This document shows positions 25,673-34,298 of a stretch of DNA of 34,298 bases, piece after piece. The position numbers were made by a program, and so were the translations under genes. This stretch comes from Prevotella sp. CAG:1031. GTDB taxonomy: Bacteria; Bacteroidota; Bacteroidia; Bacteroidales; Muribaculaceae. Numbering within the stretch: position 1 is the stretch's first letter; every line of letters starts with the position of its first letter. The stretch is taken from the NCBI GenBank assembly GCA_000431215.1, contig HF985619.1:62040-96337 (forward strand), written 5' to 3'. The notes beneath the pieces are model-generated. The model was not told the origin of the DNA, made no database searches, and saw only the letters and a list, made by a program, of their open reading frames with translations.

Positions 25673-27718
25673 ATGGAAAAGAACTTCAAGCGCACTCTCA
25701 TAACAACGGCCCTCCCTTACGCCAACGGGCCCGTCCATATAGGCCATCTTGCCGGCGTCTACGTCCCTGCCGACATCTATGCCCGCTATCTCAGGCTTCA
25801 GGGACGCGACGTGCTGATGATCGGCGGCAGCGACGAACACGGTGTGCCCATCACCCTGCGCGCCCGCCGCGAAGGGGTGACACCCCAGGACATCGTCGAC
25901 CGTTATCACGCCATCATCAAAAAGTCGCTGGCCGATCTCGGAATATCGTTCGACGTCTATTCGCGCACAACCTCCGACATCCACACCGCCACAGCCTCGG
26001 AGTTCTTCACCCGTCTGCTCGACAAGGGGGAGTTCACCGTCAAGACCTCGCTCCAGCCCTACGACGAGACGGCCGGCGAATTTCTCGCCGACCGCTATGT
26101 GACCGGCACCTGTCCGCGCTGCGGCAACGAACACGCCTACGGCGACCAGTGTGAGGCCTGCGGCTCGTCGCTCAACGCCACCGACCTCATCAACCCGCGT
26201 TCGGCCCTGACCGACGCTCCCGTGACGATGCGCGAGACCACCCACTGGTATCTGCCGCTCGACCGTTGGCAGGACAAGCTCAGCAAATGGATTCTCGAAG
26301 ACCATAAAGAGTGGAAGCCGAACGTCTACGGCCAGTGTAAGAGCTGGATCGACGGAGGCCTTCAGCCGCGCGCCGTCAGCCGTGACCTGAACTGGGGTGT
26401 CCCGGTGCCTGTCGAAGGCGCCGACGGCAAGGTGCTCTACGTCTGGTTCGACGCCCCGATCGGATACATCTCGAACACCAAGGAGCTGCTGCCCGAGGAA
26501 TGGGAGAAGTGGTGGAAGAGCGATGACACACGCCTCATCCACTTTATCGGAAAAGACAACATCGTGTTCCACTGTATCGTCTTTCCGGCCATGCTGATGG
26601 CCTACGGCGACAATTTCCAGCTTCCCGACAATGTCCCTGCCAACGAGTTCCTGAACCTCGAGGGGGACAAAATCTCTACCTCAAGGAACTGGGCTGTGTG
26701 GCTTCACGAATATCTCACCGATTTCCCCGGCAAGCAGGACGTGCTGCGTTATGTTCTGACCGCCAACGCTCCCGAGACCAAAGATAATGACTTCACCTGG
26801 GCCGACTTCCAGGCGCGCAACAACAACGAGCTTGTCGCCATTCTCGGCAATTTCGTCAACCGCGCCATGGTTCTGACAGGCAAGTATTTCGACGGCACCG
26901 TTCCCGCCGCAGGCGAGCTCAGCGACACCGACCGCGCCATGGAGGCCGAGACGGCCGCTGCCGCCGCACGCCTCACCGAGGCTCTCGAAGGCTTCCATTT
27001 CCGAGAAGCCGTGCGCGAGGCTATGGAGATCGCCCGTATCGGAAACCGCTACCTTCAGGAAACAGAGCCCTGGAAGGTGGCCAAGACCGATATGGCCCGA
27101 ACAGCCACGATTCTGAACCTCGCCCTTCAGCTCTGCGCCAACCTCGCCATCGCTTTCGAGCCGTTCACCCCCTTCATGGCCGAAAAGCTGCGCCGCATGC
27201 TTGCTCTCGGCGAACTTCGGTGGAGCAGCCTCGGCTGTTTCGATATCGTCGGCGCCGGCACGCACCTCGCCGCGCCCGAACTGCTTTTCGAGAAGATCGA
27301 CGACACCGCCATTCAGGCCCAGCTCGACCGCCTTGCCCGCATCAAGGAGGAAAACAAGCAGGCCGCATGGCACGCCGAGCCTCAGGCCGCCGATGTCGAC
27401 TTCGACACGTTCATGAAATGCGATCTGCGCGTCGGCACAGTCGTTGAATGCGAGAAAGTGCCCAAGGCCGACAAGCTTCTGCGTTTTCTCATCGACGACG
27501 GCACAGCCGAAAAGCGCACTATCGTAAGCGGTATCGCAAAGGAGTATCGCCCCGAAGAGCTCGTCGGCAAACAGGTTGTGTTCATCGCGAACCTCCCGCC
27601 GCGCAAGCTCCGCGGAATAGTGTCGCAGGGAATGATTCTCTCGGCTGTCGGTGCCGACGGCCGTCCCGTGGTACTCACTGCCGCCTCGACCGTAAGTCCC
27701 GGCTCGAAAGTCGGCTGA
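25673..27718 (+). CDS. metG: Methionyl-tRNA synthetase
   Basis: A 681-residue class I aminoacyl-tRNA synthetase that charges tRNA-Met. The HIGH motif is VHIGHLAG (H22, H25), and the KMSKS equivalent is DKISTSRNW (near residue 332), the K-I-S-T-S form common to the MetG1 subgroup. The connective peptide has a zinc knuckle, CPRCGNEHAYGDQCEACG (near 146-163). The anticodon-binding helical domain includes the stretch around NRAMVLTGKYF. A C-terminal EMAP/Trbp111-like tRNA-binding domain (about 575-681) carries MKCDLRVGTVVECEKVPKADK. The length is normal for Bacteroidales. It starts 28 bp after the endonuclease gene and is followed 18 bp later by ansA. Confidence 0.97.
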   Translation: MEKNFKRTLITTALPYANGPVHIGHLAGVYVPADIYARYLRLQGRDVLMIGGSDEHGVPITLRARREGVTPQDIVDRYHAIIKKSLADLGISFDVYSRTTSDIHTATASEFFTRLLDKGEFTVKTSLQPYDETAGEFLADRYVTGTCPRCGNEHAYGDQCEACGSSLNATDLINPRSALTDAPVTMRETTHWYLPLDRWQDKLSKWILEDHKEWKPNVYGQCKSWIDGGLQPRAVSRDLNWGVPVPVEGADGKVLYVWFDAPIGYISNTKELLPEEWEKWWKSDDTRLIHFIGKDNIVFHCIVFPAMLMAYGDNFQLPDNVPANEFLNLEGDKISTSRNWAVWLHEYLTDFPGKQDVLRYVLTANAPETKDNDFTWADFQARNNNELVAILGNFVNRAMVLTGKYFDGTVPAAGELSDTDRAMEAETAAAAARLTEALEGFHFREAVREAMEIARIGNRYLQETEPWKVAKTDMARTATILNLALQLCANLAIAFEPFTPFMAEKLRRMLALGELRWSSLGCFDIVGAGTHLAAPELLFEKIDDTAIQAQLDRLARIKEENKQAAWHAEPQAADVDFDTFMKCDLRVGTVVECEKVPKADKLLRFLIDDGTAEKRTIVSGIAKEYRPEELVGKQVVFIANLPPRKLRGIVSQGMILSAVGADGRPVVLTAASTVSPGSKVG

Positions 27719-27736
27719 CAAATATAGCTACGCGCC

Positions 27737-28783
27737 ATGAAACCGCATATCCTGATAATCTACACCGGTGGAACCATCGGTATGATCGAAGACCCGCAGG
27801 ATCGCTCGCTGCGCCCCTTCAACTTCAGCCACCTTATAGAGAATGTGCCGAAGCTCAAGCTTCTCGACTATGAGATCGACAACATTCAGTTCGATCCTCC
27901 CATCGATTCGAGCGACATGAACCCCGAGCACTGGCAGCAGATAGCGCGCGCCATCGAGGAAAACTACGACCGCTACGACGGATTCGTCGTTCTCCACGGA
28001 ACCGACACCATGGCCTACACGGCCTCGGCGCTGTCGTTCATGCTCGTCAACCTCGCCAAACCCGTCATCATAACCGGGTCGCAGCTCCCGATAGGCGAAG
28101 TGCGCACCGACGGTGAGGAAAATCTCATCACGGCTATCCAGATCGCCGCTCAGGCTTCGGGTGCCCGGCCGATGGTTCAGGAGGTGGCGATTCTCTTCGA
28201 GAACTATCTATGGCGCGGCAACAGGTCGTCGAAGATCAGCGCCGACAACTTCAATGCCTTCAAGAGCAACAACTATCCCCCGCTGGCCCAGATTGGTCTC
28301 GGGATCCATTATAATGAAGACGCTCTTTGGCGTGCATGGCGCCGCCGTCCGCTCGAGGTGCGCTACGAACTCGATCCGGGCGTCGTAATCCTGACCATCA
28401 ATCCCGGAATGACTGCCGACACCCTCAACTACCTGCTGTCGACGCCCGGCATAAAGGGTGTTGTGCTGAAGACATACGGCGCCGGCAACGGCCCGACGGC
28501 TCCATGGTTCGCCGAAGCTCTGCGCAATGCTGTCGGCCGCGGACTGGTAATAGTCAACATATCGCAATGTCTCAACGGCGCTGTCCATCTGCGCCGCTAT
28601 GCCTCGGGCAACTCATTCGCCGACGCCGGCGTAATCTCAGGCCACGACATGACAGCCGAGGCCGCCCTGACAAAACTGATGCACTTGTTCGGAATGGGTC
28701 TGACCCCCGATGAGGTAAAACGCGACATCGAGCGCGACCTCTGCGGCGAGGTGACCCTGACCGGCTCCCGTTCGCGCGTATGA
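27737..28783 (+). CDS. ansA: Type I (cytoplasmic) L-asparaginase
   Basis: A 348-residue asparaginase of the AnsA type, hydrolysing asparagine to aspartate and ammonia. Both catalytic triad regions are seen: YTGGTIGM with the nucleophile threonine T13, and HGTDTMAYTAS with T89 and D90; the lysine lies in the VIITGSQLPIGEVRTDG region expected further along. No signal peptide is present, consistent with the cytoplasmic, lower-affinity type. A family alternative would be a glutaminase-asparaginase, but length and motifs favour AnsA. The stop overlaps the rlmN start (ATGA), so translation is coupled. Confidence 0.94.
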   Translation: MKPHILIIYTGGTIGMIEDPQDRSLRPFNFSHLIENVPKLKLLDYEIDNIQFDPPIDSSDMNPEHWQQIARAIEENYDRYDGFVVLHGTDTMAYTASALSFMLVNLAKPVIITGSQLPIGEVRTDGEENLITAIQIAAQASGARPMVQEVAILFENYLWRGNRSSKISADNFNAFKSNNYPPLAQIGLGIHYNEDALWRAWRRRPLEVRYELDPGVVILTINPGMTADTLNYLLSTPGIKGVVLKTYGAGNGPTAPWFAEALRNAVGRGLVIVNISQCLNGAVHLRRYASGNSFADAGVISGHDMTAEAALTKLMHLFGMGLTPDEVKRDIERDLCGEVTLTGSRSRV

Positions 28784-29805
28784 CACCACTTATCGGAATG
28801 ACCCTCGCCGAGCTTCAGGGCGTTGTTTCCGCGCTCGGAATGCCGCGTTTCGCGGCCGGACAGATATGCCGCTGGCTCTACGGCAAGCGCGTCGACACTA
28901 TCGACGCCATGACCGACCTGTCGGTGAAAAACCGCGCCCTGCTGGCCAAAAGCTACTGCGTCGGACGCCATGCGCCGATAGCGCGCGCCGTGTCGGCCGA
29001 CGGAACGGTGAAATATCTTTTCGAAGGGGTAGGCGGGCGCGACATTGAGGCTGTCTTCATCCCCGACGGCGAGCGCGCCACGCTCTGTGTGTCGTCGCAG
29101 GCCGGATGCCGCATGGGATGCCGCTTCTGCATGACCGGCCATGGCGGATTCCAGGGAAACCTGACCACCGCCGGAATCATGAACCAGATTCTGTCGGTTG
29201 AAGAGAGCGACAGGCTGACCAACATAGTGTTCATGGGAATGGGGGAACCTCTCGACAACCTCGACGCCGTCATTCCCGCAATAGAGATACTGACAGCCCC
29301 GTGGGGTTTCGCCTGGAGTCCGAAGCGAATCACGGTGTCGACCGTAGGGGCGTCCCTGACTGCTCTCGAACGGCTTCTCGACACGACTAAGGTTCACCTC
29401 GCCGTCAGCATTCACAATCCCTTTACGGCCGCACGCGCCGCCATAATGCCCGCCGAACGCGCCCTGCCGGCCACACGCCTGCTCGAATCGCTGCGCTCGC
29501 GCGACTGGAGCGGCCAGCGCCGGCTGAGCGTCGAATATATAATGTGGAGAGGGGTCAACGACGACCTGCGCCACAGCGAGGCGCTCGCGCGCCTTCTGCG
29601 CGGACTCGATGTCCGCGTGAATCTCATCCGCTACCACGCCACGCCGATGTTCGAGGGGCAGCCCCCGACACGCCAGACCATGGAGGCGTTCCGCGACCAC
29701 CTCAACGCCCGCGACATAACGGCCACAATCCGCGCCAGCCGCGGCGAAGACATCGCCGCCGCCTGCGGTATGCTCGCCGGTGCCGGAAAACCCGAAAAAT
29801 CATAG
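28780..29805 (+). CDS. rlmN: 23S rRNA/tRNA adenine-C2 methyltransferase, radical SAM
   Basis: A 341-residue RlmN that methylates C2 of A2503 in 23S rRNA and A37 in some tRNAs, using a 4Fe-4S cluster. The CxxxCxxC motif CRMGCRFC (C110, C114, C117) binds the cluster. C103 (in TLCVSSQAGC) and C329 (in AAACGM near the C-terminus) match, by spacing, the two mechanistic cysteines of E. coli RlmN (C118, C355). The N-terminal HhH-like accessory domain covers about 1-55, and GMGEPLDN is the SAM-contact GGEP-like motif. All key residues are present, so it is expected to be active. It is the last gene before the DUF2723 promoter. Confidence 0.95.
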   Translation: MTPLIGMTLAELQGVVSALGMPRFAAGQICRWLYGKRVDTIDAMTDLSVKNRALLAKSYCVGRHAPIARAVSADGTVKYLFEGVGGRDIEAVFIPDGERATLCVSSQAGCRMGCRFCMTGHGGFQGNLTTAGIMNQILSVEESDRLTNIVFMGMGEPLDNLDAVIPAIEILTAPWGFAWSPKRITVSTVGASLTALERLLDTTKVHLAVSIHNPFTAARAAIMPAERALPATRLLESLRSRDWSGQRRLSVEYIMWRGVNDDLRHSEALARLLRGLDVRVNLIRYHATPMFEGQPPTRQTMEAFRDHLNARDITATIRASRGEDIAAACGMLAGAGKPEKS

Positions 29806-29807
29806 TT

Positions 29808-29838
29808 TTTGCCGTTTGGGCCAAATGATGTAATTTTG
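29808..29838 (+). promoter_or_regulatory. Promoter of the DUF2723-deacetylase pair
   Basis: TTTG (29808-29811), a 19-bp spacer and TAATTTTG (29831-29838) form a complete Bacteroidetes promoter in the gap after rlmN. The first possible start codon lies 10 nt after the -7 box. Confidence 0.85.
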
Positions 29839-29854
29839 CCGAGATTATATGATT

Positions 29855-32800
29855 ATGAAACGCTACAATATTGTCAACAACAGCCTCGGATGGCTATGCT
29901 TCGTCATAGCCGCCGTGACCTATCTGCTCACTCTCGAACCGACGGCAAGCTTCTGGGACTGTCCCGAGTTCATCACACAGGGCTACAAACTCGAAATCGG
30001 CCATCCGCCGGGCAACCCTATCTTCATGCTCGCGGCCCGCTTCGCTGTCAACTTCGCTTTCGGCGATGTCACCAAGGTGGCGCTGATGGTCAACGCCATG
30101 TCGGCGCTGCTGTCGGCCGGCACCATCCTGCTGCTGTTCTGGACAATAACGCATTTCGTCAAGAAACTCATCGTGGCCGACGATGCTACCGAGGTGTCGC
30201 TTCAGAAGATGCTCGTCATCATGGGCTCGGGCCTCTGCGGAGCACTTGTCTACACCTGGAGCGACACTTTCTGGTTCTCGGCTGTCGAGGGTGAGGTCTA
30301 CGCTTTCTCGTCGTTCTGCACGGCATTGGTAGTCTGGCTTATCCTGAAATGGGAGAACCGCGCCGACGATCCGTCGAGCGACCGCTACCTGATTCTGATA
30401 GCCTATATAATCGGCGTCTCTATCGCCGTCCATCTGCTGAACCTGCTCTGCATTCCGGCCATAGTGCTCGTTATCTACTACCGCAAGTGGAAGAATACCA
30501 CTGCCAAAGGCTCGCTGATAGCGTTAGGTGTGTCGGCTGTCATCGTCGGGCTGATTCTCTACGGCCTCGTGCCCGGTTTTATCGAGATTTCGCAGTATTT
30601 CGAACTCTTTTTCGTCAACACTCTCGGCTGGAGCTTCAACAGCGGCGTGCTCGTCTATGCCGTAATCCTCGTGGCTGTGTTCGTATGGGCAATCGCCGAG
30701 CTGTATAAAGGGCGCAGCCTAAACGGCGTGCGCTGGAGTGTTCTGCTGGCGATGGTGCTGAGCGGAATCTTCTTTATCGGCGACAGCCTCTGGATTCCCG
30801 TTCTGCTGACCGCGCTGCTGGCCGTCTATCTCTGGATGGCTCCCCGGCTGCGAACCCGTGTGCTGAGCATCGCCGTGGTCAGTGTACTCGTCATCTTCGT
30901 CGGATATTCGAGCTACGCCCTGCTGCTCATCCGCTCGAGCGCCAACCCGCCGATGAACCAGAACACGCCCGATAATGTGTTCGATCTCGCGTCGTATCTA
31001 AACCGCGAGCAATACGGTGACCGTCCGCTGCTCTACGGCAACAGCTTTGATGCCGACATAATCTACCGTATGGACAGCAACGGAAACTATCTGCCCGTCT
31101 ATGAGGAAGGCCCCGCCGAATATTCGAAGGTAGCCAAAGCGAATCCGTCGGAACCTGACAAGTATATCGTGACGGGCCACAAGCGCTCGGCAGTGACCAC
31201 TCCCGAGCTGAACATGCTCTTCCCGCGTATGTATAGCGGCGCCCACGCCGGCGCCTACCGCGACTGGACAGGCATGACGGGCACTCCCGTCGACGGCACT
31301 CTCATCGTGGCCGACGACGGCACGCCGATACATACCCAGCCGAAGATCAAGCCGACCCAGGCCGAGAACCTCCGTTTCTTCCTGGCCTATCAGCTCAATC
31401 ATATGTACTGGCGCTACTTTATGTGGAACTTCGCCGGCCGCCAGAACGATATCGCCGGCAACGGCGAGCCGAATCACGGCAACTGGATAAGCGGAATACC
31501 CGTAATCGACAATCCGCGCCTCGGTGACCAGAGCTTGCTTCCCTACGAGGAAGGGGAGGGCAACAAGGGCCACAACGTGTTCTATCTGCTTCCGCTGCTG
31601 ATGGGCATCATCGGCCTCGTATGGCAGGCCTTCCATTCGAAGCGCGGCATAGAGCAGTTCTGGGTTGTCTTCTTCCTGTTCTTCATGACAGGTATAGCCA
31701 TCGTGCTCTACCTCAACCAGACCCCCTCGCAGCCGCGCGAGCGCGACTATGCTTTCGCCGGCTCGTTCTATTCGTTCGCGATTTGGGTAGGAATGGGCGT
31801 CGCCGGACTGACGGCCGCGTTGCGCTATCTGATCGGCAGGGCTAATAAGTCTAATAAGACTAATGAGGCTAATAAGACTAATGAGGCTTATAAGTCGGCT
31901 CTGATTCCCGCCGGTATCGCCGCCGTGGTCGGCATCCTCGTTCCGATTCAGATGGTGTCGCAGACCTGGGACGACCACGACCGCTCGGGCCGCTACACGG
32001 CGCGCGACTTCGGAATGAACTATCTCAACAGTCTCGACCCGAATGCCATAATCTTCACCAACGGCGACAACGACACCTTCCCGCTCTGGTATGCCCAGGA
32101 GGTCGAAGGAGTGCGCACCGACGTCAAGGTTGTCAACCAGAGCTATCTGACAACGCCCTGGTATGTCAACATGATGAAGGAACCGAGCTATCAGGCCCGC
32201 GGCATCGATATGCTCGCCCGTCCGACAGACTATGCCTATGACCGCCTGCAGTTCGCCTATTTCGACAACAAGGGCGACTCTGTGCCTGTCGACGCGCTGA
32301 CGGCTCTGCGCGCCCTCTACTCCCCGACGTCGGCCAACAACCCGCAGGGTCTGCCGATGATTCCCACTTCGCTCGTGTCGATTCCTGTCGATGTTAACGC
32401 CGCCGTCAAGGCCGGCCGCATAACGCCCGCCGAGGCTCAGCACGCCGAAAACGCCATAGTGACGAATCTCGCCAACGGCCAGTGGAAAGAGGGTATGAGT
32501 CTCGGAAACACCATCTCGCTCGATATGCTCGCCACGAGCGTCAGGAACGGATGGAACCGTCCGGTCTACTTTGCTCTGACAGTGCCTGATGAATACTATC
32601 TCGGAATGTCGCCCTACATGCGGCTGACCGGCATGGCCTACGAGGTCACTCCGCTGTTCAACGAGACTACGCTCGCCACCGGTGCCATCGACGTCGACAC
32701 CGACCGTGCCTACCGCAATATAACCGAGCGCTACCGCTGGGGCGGTCTCGATGTTCCCGATGCCGACATCTATCTCGACGAGACGGTGCGCCGCATGGTG

Positions 32801-33298
32801 ACATCGACACGCCTGTCGATTCTCAACACAGCCGAAGCTCTCGTGCGCGAAGGACTCGACGCTCAGGACGCCAACGATACCAAGCGTGCCTCGGAACGTT
32901 TCACCAAGGCTCTGAATCTGCTGAACCTCATGGAGAAGAAGCTTCCCGTCAGACTGTCGCCTCTGGCTTTCCAGGACGCCCAGACCATAGCGCTTCTCTA
33001 TAACGAGATAGGCCGTTCGACGGGCAATAAGAAGCTTGTTGAAAAAGGCTTGCAGACGATGCGCGACGAAATCATGCGCTACGCCGGAAACGTGCGCTAC
33101 TATCAGAGCCTGAACCCGACGCAGTATGCCGCGCTTCAGAATCTCGACAAGTATATAGACCAGACCTATCTGATCACATTGCTGAGCTACTATCGCGAGA
33201 TGGGTGGCGACGCCGAGAAACTTCTCGCCGAGCTCCAGAGCTCGGGCGTCGATGTGGGACGTCTGGCACGCAACGCCGACCGCGCCAATGCTGATTGA
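29855..33298 (+). CDS. DUF2723 membrane protein, putative protein O-mannosyltransferase
   Basis: A 1147-residue multi-spanning membrane protein of the DUF2723 family, the family of human TMEM260, which is described as an O-mannosyltransferase. The bacterial proteins are therefore thought to attach sugars to exported proteins from lipid-linked donors, a GT-C reaction on the periplasmic side. The N-terminal first loop carries SFWDCPEF (D35 and E38), the likely catalytic acid region, and GHPPGNPIF. About ten helices follow up to residue 350, with a further group near 570-700. A soluble C-terminal region (about 700-1147) includes FTNGDNDTFPLWYAQE and a helical tail. In-frame 9-bp repeats (31841-31894) encode an 18-residue hydrophilic insert after a membrane helix. 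The ATG at 29855 is preferred; ATG 29849 adds two residues. The next gene overlaps the last 11 bp. Confidence 0.88.
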   Translation: MKRYNIVNNSLGWLCFVIAAVTYLLTLEPTASFWDCPEFITQGYKLEIGHPPGNPIFMLAARFAVNFAFGDVTKVALMVNAMSALLSAGTILLLFWTITHFVKKLIVADDATEVSLQKMLVIMGSGLCGALVYTWSDTFWFSAVEGEVYAFSSFCTALVVWLILKWENRADDPSSDRYLILIAYIIGVSIAVHLLNLLCIPAIVLVIYYRKWKNTTAKGSLIALGVSAVIVGLILYGLVPGFIEISQYFELFFVNTLGWSFNSGVLVYAVILVAVFVWAIAELYKGRSLNGVRWSVLLAMVLSGIFFIGDSLWIPVLLTALLAVYLWMAPRLRTRVLSIAVVSVLVIFVGYSSYALLLIRSSANPPMNQNTPDNVFDLASYLNREQYGDRPLLYGNSFDADIIYRMDSNGNYLPVYEEGPAEYSKVAKANPSEPDKYIVTGHKRSAVTTPELNMLFPRMYSGAHAGAYRDWTGMTGTPVDGTLIVADDGTPIHTQPKIKPTQAENLRFFLAYQLNHMYWRYFMWNFAGRQNDIAGNGEPNHGNWISGIPVIDNPRLGDQSLLPYEEGEGNKGHNVFYLLPLLMGIIGLVWQAFHSKRGIEQFWVVFFLFFMTGIAIVLYLNQTPSQPRERDYAFAGSFYSFAIWVGMGVAGLTAALRYLIGRANKSNKTNEANKTNEAYKSALIPAGIAAVVGILVPIQMVSQTWDDHDRSGRYTARDFGMNYLNSLDPNAIIFTNGDNDTFPLWYAQEVEGVRTDVKVVNQSYLTTPWYVNMMKEPSYQARGIDMLARPTDYAYDRLQFAYFDNKGDSVPVDALTALRALYSPTSANNPQGLPMIPTSLVSIPVDVNAAVKAGRITPAEAQHAENAIVTNLANGQWKEGMSLGNTISLDMLATSVRNGWNRPVYFALTVPDEYYLGMSPYMRLTGMAYEVTPLFNETTLATGAIDVDTDRAYRNITERYRWGGLDVPDADIYLDETVRRMVTSTRLSILNTAEALVREGLDAQDANDTKRASERFTKALNLLNLMEKKLPVRLSPLAFQDAQTIALLYNEIGRSTGNKKLVEKGLQTMRDEIMRYAGNVRYYQSLNPTQYAALQNLDKYIDQTYLITLLSYYREMGGDAEKLLAELQSSGVDVGRLARNADRANAD
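31841..31894 (+). repeat. Six in-frame 9-bp repeats inside the DUF2723 gene
   Basis: Units GCTAATAAG, TCTAATAAG, ACTAATGAG, GCTAATAAG, ACTAATGAG and GCTTATAAG follow one another exactly every 9 bp, encoding ANK-SNK-TNE-ANK-TNE-AYK (about residues 663-680) directly after the helix LTAALRYLIGR. The AT-rich run contrasts sharply with the surrounding GC-rich coding sequence. Confidence 0.95.
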
Positions 33299-33908
33299 AC
33301 AACCGCCGCTGCTCTACCGCCTTCTTTTCCCTGAAGCGCTCTGGCGCATAAAGAGGCAGGGAGGGCAGCAGGTTTTCATTACTTTCGACGACGGGCCTAT
33401 TCCGCAGGTGACGCCGTGGGTGCTCGACACCCTCGACCGCCACGGCGGCGGCAATGTCAAGGCCACTTTCTTCATGGTCGGGCAGAATGTCGAGCGGCAT
33501 CCCGAACTGCTGCGCGAGGTGCTCGACCGCGGCCACGCTGTCGGAAATCACTCGATGCACCATCTCCAGGGATTCAAGGTGACGACGAAACGCTATCTGC
33601 GCGACATCGCCGAGGCCTCCCGTCTGATTCCTTCCGACCTCTACCGTCCTCCCCACGGAATAATGCGGTGGGCGCAGAGCGCGGCGTTGAAGGAGCATTT
33701 CAACATTGTCATGTATGACCTCATAACGCGCGACTACAGCCGCAAGGTGCCTCCCGAGGAAGTTCTCGACAATGTCAAGAGCTATGCCCGCAACGGCTCG
33801 ATAATCGTGTTCCACGACTCTCTGAAGGCCGAGCGCAATCTCCGCTACGCCCTTCCGCGCGCCCTCGACTGGCTCGCCGAACGCGGCTTCACGTTCGCCC
33901 GACTGTAA
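33288..33908 (+). CDS. Polysaccharide deacetylase (NodB homology, CE4)
   Basis: A 206-residue deacetylase of carbohydrate esterase family 4, which removes acetyl groups from N-acetylglucosamine-type residues in peptidoglycan or polysaccharides. Motif 1, TFDDGP (32-37, base and metal D35), motif 2, NHSMHH (H88 and H92), and motif 3, RPPHG (120-124), are intact; FHDS near residue 170 is the conserved histidine motif 5. There is no signal peptide, so a cytoplasmic or membrane-edge position is possible. The start is ATG 33288, overlapping the DUF2723 stop by 11 bp; the longer open frame from 33204 is read-through. The pairing suggests a shared function in glycan or glycoprotein assembly. Confidence 0.92.
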   Translation: MLIEQPPLLYRLLFPEALWRIKRQGGQQVFITFDDGPIPQVTPWVLDTLDRHGGGNVKATFFMVGQNVERHPELLREVLDRGHAVGNHSMHHLQGFKVTTKRYLRDIAEASRLIPSDLYRPPHGIMRWAQSAALKEHFNIVMYDLITRDYSRKVPPEEVLDNVKSYARNGSIIVFHDSLKAERNLRYALPRALDWLAERGFTFARL

Positions 33909-33940
33909 TTCATCGCGTCCGCCCGATTCATCGCGTCCGC
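33908..33940. repeat. 15-bp direct repeat between convergent genes
   Basis: ATTCATCGCGTCCGC occurs at 33908-33922 and 33926-33940 with a 3-bp spacer (period 18 bp). It fills the 42-bp gap between the deacetylase stop and the convergent helicase stop. Confidence 0.9.
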
Positions 33941-33950
33941 AGAGTGGCAG

Positions 33951-34298
33951 TCAGGAAACCCAGCTCTCCGGCGGGTTGATGAGGTAGAGGCGACGGGTAG
34001 CTCGTGTGAACGCCGTATAGAGCCAGCGGTATAAGTTTACCATCTCGGCCTCCGGAGCGTCGGAAGGCGTGCTGAGACCGCTCAGATCGACCATGACGTT
34101 TTTCCACTGTCCGCCCTGCGCCTTGTGGCATGTCACAGCATAGGCATATTTCACCTGCAGGGCGTTGAGATAGGGGTCGCGGCGCAGCTGCGCGCGCCGT
34201 TGTGGCAGCGTGCGCATTGGGTCGGTGGCCTGTTCGAGCCGTGCCATATAAAGGCGCTGGAAGGCGTCGGCGGGAAGTGCCGGAGTGTCGGCCACAAG
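33951..34298 (-). CDS. RecD-like ATP-dependent DNA helicase, C-terminal part (partial)
   Basis: The frame is open to the window edge and ends at 33951. The 116 visible residues belong to the C-terminal part of a superfamily 1B helicase of the RecD/UvrD_C_2 type: VKYAYAVTCHKAQGGQWKNVMVD is motif V (T-x-H-K-A-Q-G) and WLYTAFTRATRRLYLI is motif VI, with the arginine finger. These parts bind ATP and couple it to movement on DNA. The upstream motifs lie outside the window, so family details (AAA/RecD2-like against viral-type helicase) are inferred. It is convergent with the deacetylase gene. The internal GTG near the edge is not taken as the start. Confidence 0.85.
   Translation of the reverse strand, partial: LVADTPALPADAFQRLYMARLEQATDPMRTLPQRRAQLRRDPYLNALQVKYAYAVTCHKAQGGQWKNVMVDLSGLSTPSDAPEAEMVNLYRWLYTAFTRATRRLYLINPPESWVS

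Noticed and set aside
1..34298. CRISPR array
   Set aside because: The only short-period repeats have 9-, 18- or 22-bp periods; none shows repeats of 25-40 bp with unique spacers, and no cas gene is present.

Overview
The window reads as a chromosomal segment of a GC-rich member of the Bacteroidales, most likely a Muribaculaceae-like gut commensal. This is inferred from gene content and promoter style, not from a marker gene. Several gene starts are preceded by the Bacteroidetes -7 element TAnnTTTG, three times with a TTTG (or near-TTTG) -33 box at N19-20. There are no convincing Shine-Dalgarno sites. The protein families are typical of the phylum: a BspA-type leucine-rich repeat protein, a SusE/SusF-like surface protein, secreted proteins with C-terminal sorting-domain-like tails, YfhO, DUF2723, DUF4919, bacterial GH3 and endonuclease I.

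Layout. 1-544: 3' end of uvrC. 590-4916 (+): a probable operon of a six-hairpin glycosidase, a secreted cyclophilin and an M16 metallopeptidase. 4987-9569 (+): a tightly overlapping operon of a GH3-family acyl-adenylating protein, an exported alkaline phosphatase, a DUF4919 protein and a diacylglycerol-kinase-type lipid kinase. 9808-9966 (-): tRNA-Ala(GGC) with its own promoter and a clear intrinsic terminator. 10057-14612 (+): a lipoprotein, a YfhO membrane protein, a shortened methyltransferase-like protein and the XerD recombinase, each overlapping or nearly touching the next. 14603-18688 (-): an isolated two-gene cassette of phage flavour, made of a large terminase with all ATPase and nuclease motifs and an upstream partner of about 766 aa that is frameshifted by an exact 22-bp tandem duplication. 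18925-20457 (+): a carbohydrate-binding surface protein with a strong terminator. 20548-29805 (+): LRR protein, trmB, mrp, secreted endonuclease I, metG, type I asparaginase and rlmN, all close together. 29855-33908 (+): a DUF2723 putative O-mannosyltransferase overlapping a polysaccharide deacetylase. 33951-34298 (-): C-terminal end of a RecD-like helicase running off the window.

Most of the window is housekeeping and envelope biology. The most unusual elements are three. First is the orphan terminase/partner cassette between xerD and a surface protein, with no integrase, portal, capsid or lysis gene nearby, and with a partner gene that a one-repeat deletion would restore. Second is a family of short repeats built on an 8-9-bp near-palindromic unit (consensus about CYWATWAGN), found in two intergenic regions and also in frame inside the DUF2723 gene. 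Third is a set of promoters whose -7 box ends only 6-7 nt before the start codon, implying leaderless or nearly leaderless mRNAs.
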